From IMG/VR virus record IMGVR_UViG_3300043436_003317, positions 1 to 20,713 of that record: a stretch of DNA of 20,713 nucleotides. One strand, 5' to 3'. The notes beneath the pieces were generated by a model. It saw only the letters and a list, made by a program, of their open reading frames with translations. It did no database searches and was not told the DNA's origin. Below, piece by piece: positions 4,627 to 9,376 of the stretch; the first letter of the stretch is position 1, and every line of letters begins with the position of its first letter. This DNA comes from a virus. The position numbers were made by a program, and so were the translations under genes.

Positions 4627-4657
4627 TTGCTCGTCTGATCAATCGTTCGTATCTTAA
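4627..4657 (+). promoter_or_regulatory. Promoter cassette for the gene at 4679
   Basis: TTG at 4627-4629 directly after the upstream stop, 20-bp spacer (CTCGTCTGATC...CGTTCG), TATCTTAA at 4650-4657, leader ATTAAAAATCAAAGTTATG. Only three spacer bases differ from the copy at 3698. Confidence 0.75.
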
Positions 4658-4678
4658 GGTATATTAAAAATCAAAGTT

Positions 4679-4909
4679 ATGTATCAATTAAAGTCATTAT
4701 TAGACAGAGCTAAGCCAGAGTTAATCGCCGCTTTAAACGCTCAAATGGATGAGTATCCAGGAATCGCAGAATCAGTAGTAAAGCATTTAGACTCTACCTA
4801 CACAGTGACTCATTTGAATTGGGGAATGTGGGTAGACGTAAGAAGTCTGTGGATGCAGACTACTAAGGAACTTATAGACAGCCCTTGGGACTGTTTTGAT
4901 GATCTTTAG
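4679..4909 (+). CDS. Small hypothetical protein
   Basis: A 76-aa protein with helices at about 3-22 (LKSLLDRAKPELIAALNAQM) and 27-38, then a Trp-rich C-terminal part (NWGMWVDVRSLWMQ ... PWDCFDDL). No family recognised. Codon use is a little less AT-skewed than in the genes from 892 to 2820. It has its own cassette and leader. Confidence 0.75.
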   Translation: MYQLKSLLDRAKPELIAALNAQMDEYPGIAESVVKHLDSTYTVTHLNWGMWVDVRSLWMQTTKELIDSPWDCFDDL

Positions 4910-4917
4910 AAATAAAG

Positions 4918-4948
4918 TTGCTCGTTTGAATTAAAGCAGCTATCTTTA
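4918..4948 (+). promoter_or_regulatory. Promoter cassette for the gene at 4971
   Basis: TTG at 4918-4920, 20-bp spacer, TATCTTTA at 4941-4948, then GGTATAATCAAAA and AAAGTTATG. GCT (4920-4922) and AGC (4938-4940) pair at the spacer ends. Confidence 0.75.
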
Positions 4949-4970
4949 GGTATAATCAAAAATCAAAGTT

Positions 4971-5159
4971 ATGGAAAAGTTTACAAAACGCGAAAGCGGA
5001 ATCATTATTGCTAGTCTTGAGAACGCAATGTCTGACTCTCTACATGATATCCAAGCAGGGGAAGAAGCTGGAAAAACTCCGCTCTTTACTGAAGAGTTCG
5101 TTAAGCAAACCTATGAAGATCTAATCCAAAGGATTAAGGAGATGAGTAGAAAACATTAA
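4971..5159 (+). CDS. Small helical protein, unknown function
   Basis: A 62-aa protein with two helices (SGIIIASLENAMSDSLHDI and EEFVKQTYEDLIQRIKEMSR) joined by a Gly/Pro-containing turn, i.e. a helical hairpin. No family recognised. Similar in plan to the protein at 6142. Start fixed by its cassette leader; stop directly followed by the next cassette. Confidence 0.7.
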   Translation: MEKFTKRESGIIIASLENAMSDSLHDIQAGEEAGKTPLFTEEFVKQTYEDLIQRIKEMSRKH

Positions 5160-5166
5160 AATAAAG

Positions 5167-5197
5167 TTGGCGGTCTGAAAAATGGCCGCTATCTTTA
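5167..5197 (+). promoter_or_regulatory. Promoter cassette with GCGG/CCGC arms for the DUF932 gene
   Basis: TTG at 5167-5169, 20-bp spacer starting GCGGTCTGAA and ending CCGC, TATCTTTA at 5190-5197. GCGG (5170-5173) and CCGC (5186-5189) lie at the two ends of the spacer. Long A/T-only leader up to AAAGTTATG at 5228. Confidence 0.8.
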
Positions 5198-5227
5198 GTG
5201 TATTAATAAATCAAATAAATAAAAGTT

Positions 5228-6034
5228 ATGTCAAATTCGTTGCAAATGACTCCATTGAGTCTAGATCAGGTAAAGCAAAATGCACCTCAAGCATTTGCAT
5301 CAGCTCCTAAGCCAGGAGTATCTTCTAAGTATTCATTCTTACCAACGTCTCGTATCATCGAAGATATGGATCGTTTAGGATGGAAAGTGAATCAAGCGAA
5401 GTCTAATCGTAGCAGAACAGCTAACGCTAAAGAGTTCGGTAATCACGTTGTAAAGTTCTTCCATCCAGATGTCTTCATGAAGGATCAAGAAGGTAACATC
5501 GAAGCTTATGTAAACATAGTTGTAATGAACAACCATATGGGTACTGGTAGCTTTAAATTCGAAATGGGTATCTTTAGATTAGTTTGTGAGAACGGATTGA
5601 TCATCAAAGATAAAGACTTCGGAGGTTTCAATATGAGACATTCAGGTTACTCTTTCGATCAATTACAAGAGACTTTGAATCAAGCAATGACTCAATTGCC
5701 AGAAGTGGTAGGTAAGATTAATTCTTATAACCAGATCATCATGAGTAAGGAAGCTCAAAAGGCTTTTGCTCAACAAGCTTTCCAATTACGTTCTTATCAA
5801 GATCGTCAATTGACTGAGATTGAGTTAGAAGAGTTCTTAGCTCCTCGTCGTAAGCAAGACGAAGGCGATAGTCTTTGGGTTGTATTGAATCGTATTCAAG
5901 AGAGTGTTCTTAAAGGAGGTTATTCTATCACTAACAAGAAGGATAAGTTACGTCGTGCAAAGTCGATCAAGAACATTCAACAAGATATTAAGCTTAACCA
6001 ACAAGTTTGGGAATTAGCTGAAACGTTCGCTTAA
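5228..6034 (+). CDS. DUF932 phage/plasmid-like protein
   Basis: A 268-aa protein of the DUF932 family (phage/plasmid-like protein). Seen here: a T-S-R-I-I-E-D-M-x-x-L-G-W segment near residues 40-52, then the characteristic core G-I-F-R-L-V-C-E-N-G-L-I-I (about 114-126) followed by a SGYSFDQL segment and a long helical C-terminal half. Members are frequent in phages and conjugative elements; the biochemical role is not settled. It is the largest gene of the array and uses codons with more C and CGT (Arg) than its tiny neighbours, suggesting strong expression. Its start follows a cassette leader, and it is closed by an inverted leader copy plus a UUCG terminator. Confidence 0.85.
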   Translation: MSNSLQMTPLSLDQVKQNAPQAFASAPKPGVSSKYSFLPTSRIIEDMDRLGWKVNQAKSNRSRTANAKEFGNHVVKFFHPDVFMKDQEGNIEAYVNIVVMNNHMGTGSFKFEMGIFRLVCENGLIIKDKDFGGFNMRHSGYSFDQLQETLNQAMTQLPEVVGKINSYNQIIMSKEAQKAFAQQAFQLRSYQDRQLTEIELEEFLAPRRKQDEGDSLWVVLNRIQESVLKGGYSITNKKDKLRRAKSIKNIQQDIKLNQQVWELAETFA

Positions 6035-6049
6035 CTTTGATTTTGATTT
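6033..6049 (+). repeat. 17-nt perfect reverse complement of a cassette leader
   Basis: AACTTTGATTTTGATTT begins inside the stop codon of the DUF932 gene. It is the exact reverse complement of the leader at 4508-4524 and nearly so of several other leaders. It sits 8 bp before the terminator stem. Confidence 0.6.
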
Positions 6050-6056
6050 GAGAGAG

Positions 6057-6078
6057 AGCCCTTCGGGGCTTTCTTTTT
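6057..6078 (+). terminator. UUCG-capped terminator after the DUF932 gene
   Basis: AGCCC (6057-6061), loop TTCG, GGGCT (6066-6070), then TTCTTTTT. A classic rho-independent terminator 22 bp past the stop. Unlike those at 4476 and 7058 it does not coincide with a promoter; the next cassette starts at 6092. Confidence 0.85.
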
Positions 6079-6091
6079 GTTAAACAAAAAG

Positions 6092-6122
6092 TTGTTAGTC
6101 TGGATAGGAGTCCGTATCTTAA
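6092..6122 (+). promoter_or_regulatory. Promoter cassette for the gene at 6142
   Basis: TTG at 6092-6094, 20-bp spacer starting TTAGTCTGGA, TATCTTAA at 6115-6122, AATATG-type leader identical in its last 18 bases to that before 548. No good end-to-end hairpin in this copy. Confidence 0.75.
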
Positions 6123-6141
6123 GGTATCAAAATTAAAAAAT

Positions 6142-6339
6142 ATGAAATTAGAATTAACCTACAGGGAAGAATCTCTACTCCTTGATTCAGTAGTAACTAG
6201 AATCAGAACAATTGAGAAATTAATATATGGTTGGAATGAATTTCCAGATGAACACACTCCCGGCCTGATAGAGACCTATACTCTAGATTTATTAGACTTA
6301 AAAGAGATGGAAAAGAAATTACTTAAACCTTTAATTTAA
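6142..6339 (+). CDS. Small helical-hairpin protein
   Basis: A 65-aa protein with helices at about 5-28 (TYREESLLLDSVVTRIRTIEKLI) and 42-62 (IETYTLDLLDLKEMEKKLLK) separated by a Pro/Gly-rich turn. It looks like a helical hairpin or coiled coil, possibly a protein-protein adaptor. No family recognised. It has its own promoter and leader; the stop is directly followed by the next cassette. Confidence 0.7.
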   Translation: MKLELTYREESLLLDSVVTRIRTIEKLIYGWNEFPDEHTPGLIETYTLDLLDLKEMEKKLLKPLI

Positions 6340-6341
6340 AG

Positions 6342-6372
6342 TTGGGAGTCTGAAAAGGACTCCTTACCTTTA
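6342..6372 (+). promoter_or_regulatory. Promoter cassette with perfect GGAGTC/GACTCC hairpin
   Basis: TTG at 6342-6344, 20-bp spacer, TACCTTTA at 6365-6372, GGTATAATCAAAAAT leader. GGAGTC (6345-6350) pairs with GACTCC (6358-6363) around TGAAAAG. Confidence 0.8.
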
Positions 6373-6394
6373 GGTATAATCAAAAATAAAAGTT

Positions 6395-6604
6395 ATGAAT
6401 GTATCAATTGAAAGATTAGAAGAGATCGAAATAGAACGATCTGAAGTAATAGCCAATCCAGCCTTCCAGGTATGGATGAGAGAGCTAAATGTATCTCAGT
6501 CCTGGTCCGATCCAGAGCCTAAATTAAGAGCGAATGAATTAACTAGGCAATACGACTTTAGTAAAAGTAAAGTTGCTTGTCTGGAATTAAGTACTTACCT
6601 TTAG
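6395..6604 (+). CDS. Small hypothetical protein ending inside a promoter
   Basis: A 69-aa protein, acidic and helical at the N-terminus (IERLEEIEIERSEVI), with a W-M-R-E-L-N segment and a basic middle. Its final residues S-K-V-A-C-L-E-L-S-T-Y-L are encoded by the complete promoter of the next gene, and its TAG stop uses the last A of that -7 box. The natural C-terminus before promoter capture may have been near residue 58. No family recognised. Confidence 0.7.
   Translation: MNVSIERLEEIEIERSEVIANPAFQVWMRELNVSQSWSDPEPKLRANELTRQYDFSKSKVACLELSTYL
6573..6603 (+). promoter_or_regulatory. Promoter cassette wholly inside the upstream coding region
   Basis: TTG at 6573-6575, 20-bp spacer starting CTTGTCTGGA, TACCTTTA at 6596-6603, leader ending AAAAGTTATG at 6627. 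CTT (6576-6578) can pair with AAG (6589-6591). Confidence 0.75.
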
Positions 6605-6626
6605 TTATAAACAAAAAATAAAAGTT

Positions 6627-7049
6627 ATGTCAAGTAAATTAAACTTCAAGGCTCAGTTAGCCGCCTTTAGAGCTAACACGGAAGAGTATATCGATAACGG
6701 TAGCTACTTCTTCTACGATTGGTTTTGTTCAGAGAAAGCTCTTAAGATTAAGAGTAAGTTATTAATGACTAAAGCCGAGAAGGTAATGTCTAAGTTAGGA
6801 TTAGATCCTGAAACGCATTATGTGTTCTTAAAGAACAACTGCCCTGGTCAAGGTAAGCTTTATGATTCATTTAGCATTTGTACCTACGACGAAAAAGGGG
6901 ATGTAGTAATTTGGTGCACCCCTGCTTCTGGTCATGACAGAGAAGCTGGACAAGCTCAATTGGTAGACTTTAGAGTAACTACTGAGGAAGAGCATAACGG
7001 TAAAACGTTTAAGGCTAATAGCTGGAAAGAGCTTACGCACTCCATCTAA
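6627..7049 (+). CDS. Phage protein of unknown function
   Basis: A 140-aa protein with a helical N-terminal half (residues 5-58) and a beta-rich C-terminal half with aromatic and Cys residues (HYVFLKNNCPG, FSICTYDEKGDVVIWCTP, AQLVDFRVTTEEEH). C71, C85 and C96 do not form an obvious zinc-site pattern. No family recognised. The start is set by the cassette leader. A UUCG terminator that doubles as the next promoter begins 8 bp after its stop. Confidence 0.75.
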   Translation: MSSKLNFKAQLAAFRANTEEYIDNGSYFFYDWFCSEKALKIKSKLLMTKAEKVMSKLGLDPETHYVFLKNNCPGQGKLYDSFSICTYDEKGDVVIWCTPASGHDREAGQAQLVDFRVTTEEEHNGKTFKANSWKELTHSI

Positions 7050-7055
7050 AAAGAG

Positions 7056-7086
7056 TTGGCCCTTCGGGGCCTTCTTCTTATCTTTA
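7056..7086 (+). promoter_or_regulatory. Second promoter cassette whose spacer is a terminator
   Basis: TTG at 7056-7058, 20-bp spacer GGCCC-TTCG-GGGCC type, TATCTTTA at 7079-7086, leader ending CAATCAAAGTTATG at 7110. It is almost the same as 4474-4504 although the flanking genes are unrelated. Confidence 0.8.
7058..7079 (+). terminator. UUCG-capped terminator inside a promoter
   Basis: GGCCC (7058-7062), loop TTCG (7063-7066), GGGCC (7067-7071), then TTCTTCTT. It is placed to end the transcript of the gene stopping at 7049. Confidence 0.75.
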
Positions 7087-7109
7087 GTCAAATCAAATCA
7101 ATCAAAGTT

Positions 7110-7598
7110 ATGAATCAAATCAAAGTAACAAACACAAAGACATTAGTAGGTACAGACTCAATCATTGCTAAAGCAGAGAGCAGTGACTGTATGGTCTATG
7201 CAACAGCAGCAGCATTCGATCTAGACTATGACAAGGCACATCAACATGTCAAGCATAGGTTCGGTAGAAAGGATAAGAAAGGTACTGCTATGTTTAGTAT
7301 CATTAGAGGTATGCAAGAGATGGTAGACCTTAGAGAGAATCTTAACGGTAAGTTCGTTAGAGAGATAATAAGCCAACCATATAAGAAGTATCACCTGCAT
7401 GGTAGAGATGTTAATAGAAAGAATAGAGTGAGTACCTTCATCAAAGAACATAGTCAAGGTACCTATTTAATATTAACTAGTAGTCATGCCCTAGTAAGTA
7501 AGGATGGTGAGATGTTAGATAATAACTCAGAAGGATCAGGTAAGGCATTTGTTAATAGAGCTTTTAAGATAGAGCCAGTCATTACCTTCCAACCATAG
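7110..7598 (+). CDS. Papain-like cysteine peptidase candidate
   Basis: A 162-aa protein. The plan fits a small papain-fold (C39-like) peptidase: S-S-D-C27-M-V-Y-A-T-A-A-A at the head of a helix (nucleophile Cys), a central helix with R-F-G-R, and near the end G-T-Y-L-I-L-T-S-S-H126-A-L-V-S-K-D-G-E-M-L-D137-N, where H126 and D137/N138 would complete the triad. Comparable short proteins occur in phages; the substrate is unknown. I chose ATG 7110 because the cassette leader (AATCAAAGTTATG) ends there; the frame is open further upstream to 7056, but that would translate the promoter. It is the last gene of the cassette array. Confidence 0.65.
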   Translation: MNQIKVTNTKTLVGTDSIIAKAESSDCMVYATAAAFDLDYDKAHQHVKHRFGRKDKKGTAMFSIIRGMQEMVDLRENLNGKFVREIISQPYKKYHLHGRDVNRKNRVSTFIKEHSQGTYLILTSSHALVSKDGEMLDNNSEGSGKAFVNRAFKIEPVITFQP

Positions 7599-7630
7599 GT
7601 AGTAAATATAAAAACAGTCCATGGTAGGGC

Positions 7631-7651
7631 GGTGACAGAAAAAAAGTCACC
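7631..7651 (+). repeat. Perfect 6-bp inverted repeat GGTGAC/GTCACC
   Basis: Arms 7631-7636 and 7646-7651 around the A-rich loop AGAAAAAAA. In RNA the right side is followed by C-rich sequence, not a U-run, so it is not a standard terminator. Confidence 0.7.
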
Positions 7652-7675
7652 CCCACCCGCGGGCAGTCGTCACCA

Positions 7676-7705
7676 CTTGAGGGCACTTGCGGTCACCTGA
7701 CGGCA
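7676..7705 (+). repeat. Three tandem 10-bp repeats
   Basis: CTTGAGGGCA, CTTGCGGTCA and CCTGACGGCA follow one another without a gap. A further related unit CCCGCGGGCA lies 20 bp upstream (7656-7665), in phase with a 10-bp period. Such helical phasing suits arrayed protein-binding sites. Confidence 0.55.
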
Positions 7706-7800
7706 GTCTAACACCACCCTAATTACAGCTGTTATCGGGGTATAGGCGATATAGCAGGGGGGTAAGTGACGAGCCACACCCGGGGAAAATTTTAAACAAA

Positions 7801-8010
7801 ATGAACATATATATGAATAAACATTACAAAGTGGTTAGCGCACCTTCTCAAGAGGAGTTAAGCAATAAGGTAAACGTACTAATGGACTTTGGATGGTCTC
7901 CCGAAGGCGGAATGACTATCGATGAAGGTAAGACAGAGAGATATACTCAAACCATGGTACGAATGGTAGAAGGTAATTCAGATAGCGGTAAACAATTATT
8001 ACATGGATAA
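7801..8010 (+). CDS. DUF1737-like small protein
   Basis: A 69-aa protein. Residues 8-38 (HYKVVSA-PSQEELSNKVN-VLMDFGWSPEGGM) match the DUF1737 pattern: Y-K-V-V then a helix ending in G-W-x-P-x-G-G, followed by a strand with Y-x-Q-x-M-V-R. The family is small, widespread in bacteria and phages, and of unknown function. The start could be 7801 or the in-frame ATG at 7813. No cassette promoter precedes it; it follows the GC-rich block. Its end overlaps the next small gene by 8 bases. Confidence 0.65.
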   Translation: MNIYMNKHYKVVSAPSQEELSNKVNVLMDFGWSPEGGMTIDEGKTERYTQTMVRMVEGNSDSGKQLLHG

Positions 8011-8113
8011 GAAAAAGAACGACGATCAAATACATTTGTTTTTAGGTATATGCTTAGTTGCATTAGGAGTATCGATATTAGGTAATTTTTTAGTAGAATA
8101 CTTTTCAAAATAA
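8003..8113 (+). CDS. 36-aa single-pass membrane microprotein
   Basis: Starts at an ATG inside the last codons of the preceding gene. Sequence plan: charged N-terminus (MDKKKNDDQ), a hydrophobic helix (residues 11-31, HLFLGICLVALGVSILGNFL), and a short V-E-Y-F-S-K tail. The positive N-terminus suggests it stays in the cytoplasm. The overlapping start implies translational coupling with the DUF1737-like gene. No family recognised. Confidence 0.6.
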   Translation: MDKKKNDDQIHLFLGICLVALGVSILGNFLVEYFSK

Positions 8114-8122
8114 ACTTTTCAT

Positions 8123-8392
8123 ATGGAACCGCTAAGACGTGTATCATCCCGCGAGGCAGAATCTCTAATAGAGTTGAGTATATATGATGACAAAGTTTGC
8201 ACAAAGGCAATCGCGTTTACATTAACGGACGTAGAAGAGGGTATCTATCCAGCTTCGTCCTATGGGACGGCCTGGCAGAAGGTTACCTATTATGGAGATG
8301 AATCCAGTACTAGTGATAACCCTTTATCTCCCTTGGAATTTATGTATAAAGAATGGGATATGAATAAAGACATTACCGATGAAAGAGACTAG
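8123..8392 (+). CDS. Small acidic hypothetical protein
   Basis: An 89-aa protein, basic in the first 15 residues and acidic at the C-terminus (KEWDMNKDITDERD), with a central Ser/Tyr/Gly-rich part. No family recognised. It starts 9 bp after the membrane microprotein, behind CTTTTCAT without a ribosome-binding motif, and is probably part of the same transcript as 7801-8113. Confidence 0.65.
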   Translation: MEPLRRVSSREAESLIELSIYDDKVCTKAIAFTLTDVEEGIYPASSYGTAWQKVTYYGDESSTSDNPLSPLEFMYKEWDMNKDITDERD

Positions 8393-8433
8393 GGAGACGT
8401 TAGGGATTCTAATGCCTTTCAATATGTATTAGT

Positions 8434-8724
8434 ATGTATAGAATGAAGAAATTGAGACTTAGAGCTGACTTAAAGGAAGCTGGTGATATGATCGCATCTA
8501 GTCCATATAATCCTAATAGGGAGTTAACTATCATCGACGTTATCGCTATGGAACTAGAAAAGCTATCGCAAAACGGTTCTATACCACAAGCCCTTTATAG
8601 CCAAGCACTTGACCTGGCTAGAGGACAGAGAAAAGTAATTAATAATATATATAGTAGGAATGGTCGCGACATCAAACCTATTATTATGCTCCTCCTCCGT
8701 CAAGTCCGTAATCGTCTCAAATAG
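8434..8724 (+). CDS. Small basic helical protein
   Basis: A 96-aa basic protein, mostly helical, with an arginine-rich C-terminus (LLLRQVRNRLK). The start may be 8434 or the in-frame ATG at 8443 (MKKLRLR). No family recognised. A CTATTTAT motif immediately after the stop precedes the next gene. Confidence 0.65.
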   Translation: MYRMKKLRLRADLKEAGDMIASSPYNPNRELTIIDVIAMELEKLSQNGSIPQALYSQALDLARGQRKVINNIYSRNGRDIKPIIMLLLRQVRNRLK

Positions 8725-8732
8725 CTATTTAT
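8725..8732 (+). promoter_or_regulatory. CTATTTAT motif 4 bp before a start codon
   Basis: CTATTTAT then CAAT then ATG (8737). Same motif and spacing as at 10656. The reverse complement, GATAAATA(G), resembles the T4 late promoter TATAAATA. Candidate late-expression signal. Confidence 0.45.
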
Positions 8733-8736
8733 CAAT

Positions 8737-9324
8737 ATGGAAAGTTTAGAGCAATTCTTTAAAGATAATCAAAGAGGCTATCCGAGAGATCCTCGTAGAA
8801 TGGCTTATGCTAAATTACAAAAGAATACTCAAGGAATGGATCAAGAGCAACTCGAAGCATTCATTACAGCAAACTTATTCATACCTCATAGTCAATATAA
8901 AATGGCTTTAGGTAACCTTATACAATTTTTAAAAAAACAAGATCAAATGAGTAAATTAAACGAAGTTAAGCAATTTCAAAAAATAGCAGGTATTGTAACA
9001 GAAGGCTACATGGGAACTTCTTACGATTCTTCTGAAGACATGGCTGTAGATATGGTCAACAAGGGAATTAAAGAAGATGATTATAGTGAAGATCCTTCTT
9101 CTGATATGGACGATGAAAGCCAATCTGGTGATACTGATGTAATGGATATTGATGAAGCAGGTAACGTAAAAGGTATTAAGATAGAAATCCCTGGTAATTC
9201 ATATGCATCTGATTTCGGTAAAGCGGCTGCTAGAGAAGTAGTAGAGAGTTTTGGTCCTAGAGAGTATAGAAATTTCTTAGAAGCTTTTTTAAATGAGTTC
9301 AAAAAAATAACAGGCGGAGTTTAA
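8737..9324 (+). CDS. Acidic protein with disordered centre, possible virion assembly protein
   Basis: A 195-aa protein in three parts: a basic helical N-terminal region (residues 1-80, with a KLQKNTQG segment), a low-complexity acidic linker (about 108-140, rich in Asp, Glu and Ser), and a C-terminal helical region (FGPREYRNFLEAFLNEFKKI). This plan recalls scaffold or prohead-core proteins, but no family is recognised. It is preceded by CTATTTAT and followed by a hairpin terminator. Its place before a nuclease-like gene and other late genes suggests late expression. Confidence 0.65.
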   Translation: MESLEQFFKDNQRGYPRDPRRMAYAKLQKNTQGMDQEQLEAFITANLFIPHSQYKMALGNLIQFLKKQDQMSKLNEVKQFQKIAGIVTEGYMGTSYDSSEDMAVDMVNKGIKEDDYSEDPSSDMDDESQSGDTDVMDIDEAGNVKGIKIEIPGNSYASDFGKAAAREVVESFGPREYRNFLEAFLNEFKKITGGV

Positions 9325-9346
9325 ATTAAATAAGATTATATATTAG

Positions 9347-9370
9347 CACCCTCTTTACGAGGGTGTTTCT
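9347..9370 (+). terminator. Rho-independent terminator
   Basis: CACCCTC (9347-9353), loop TTTAC, GAGGGTG (9359-9365), then TTTCT. It ends the transcript of the gene stopping at 9324. Its T-run merges with the CTATTTAT motif at 9369. Confidence 0.8.
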
Positions 9371-9376
9371 ATTTAT
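9369..9376 (+). promoter_or_regulatory. CTATTTAT motif before the GIY-YIG gene
   Basis: CTATTTAT directly abuts ATG 9377 and lies 6 bp before the in-frame ATG 9383. The spacing of the other copies (4-5 bp) favours 9383. On the minus strand it reads TATAAATA, an exact T4-type late box. Confidence 0.45.

Larger units (their letters stand above)
7599..7800. other. GC-rich structured non-coding block, candidate origin or RNA element
   Basis: A 202-bp gene-free gap. I count 69 G/C in the 120 bases from 7621 to 7740, far above the AT-rich surroundings. It contains a perfect hairpin GGTGAC/GTCACC (7631-7636, 7646-7651); an alternative long-range pairing TAGGGCGGTG (7625-7634) with CACCACCCTA (7712-7721), one mismatch; three tandem 10-bp repeats (7676-7705); five GTGAC/GTCAC sites in both orientations; a TATCG/CGATA stem (7733-7737, 7747-7751) extended by GCT/AGC; the palindrome ACAGCTGT (7725-7732); and an AT-rich tail (AAAATTTTAAAC) before the next gene. 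It marks the boundary between the cassette array and the late region. A replication origin or a structured RNA would both fit. Confidence 0.6.

Noticed and set aside
499-7086. Repeated intergenic elements as a CRISPR array or mobile insertion repeats
   Set aside because: The spacing equals gene lengths, the copies are promoters followed by start codons, and there are no short unique spacers, target duplications or cas genes.
7056-7109. N-terminal extension of the peptidase gene to 7056
   Set aside because: It would translate the promoter and terminator hairpin; the standard leader ends at ATG 7110.
7947-8210. Leftward 87-codon open frame
   Set aside because: It is antisense to the 36-aa membrane gene and the start of the gene at 8123; its hydrophobic look is the mirror of the membrane helix codons.
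8725-8732. CTATTTAT as a ribosome-binding site
   Set aside because: It has no complementarity to the conserved 3' end of 16S rRNA (CCUCC) and is absent before the early genes; a transcription or other signal is more likely, though a translation role is not excluded.
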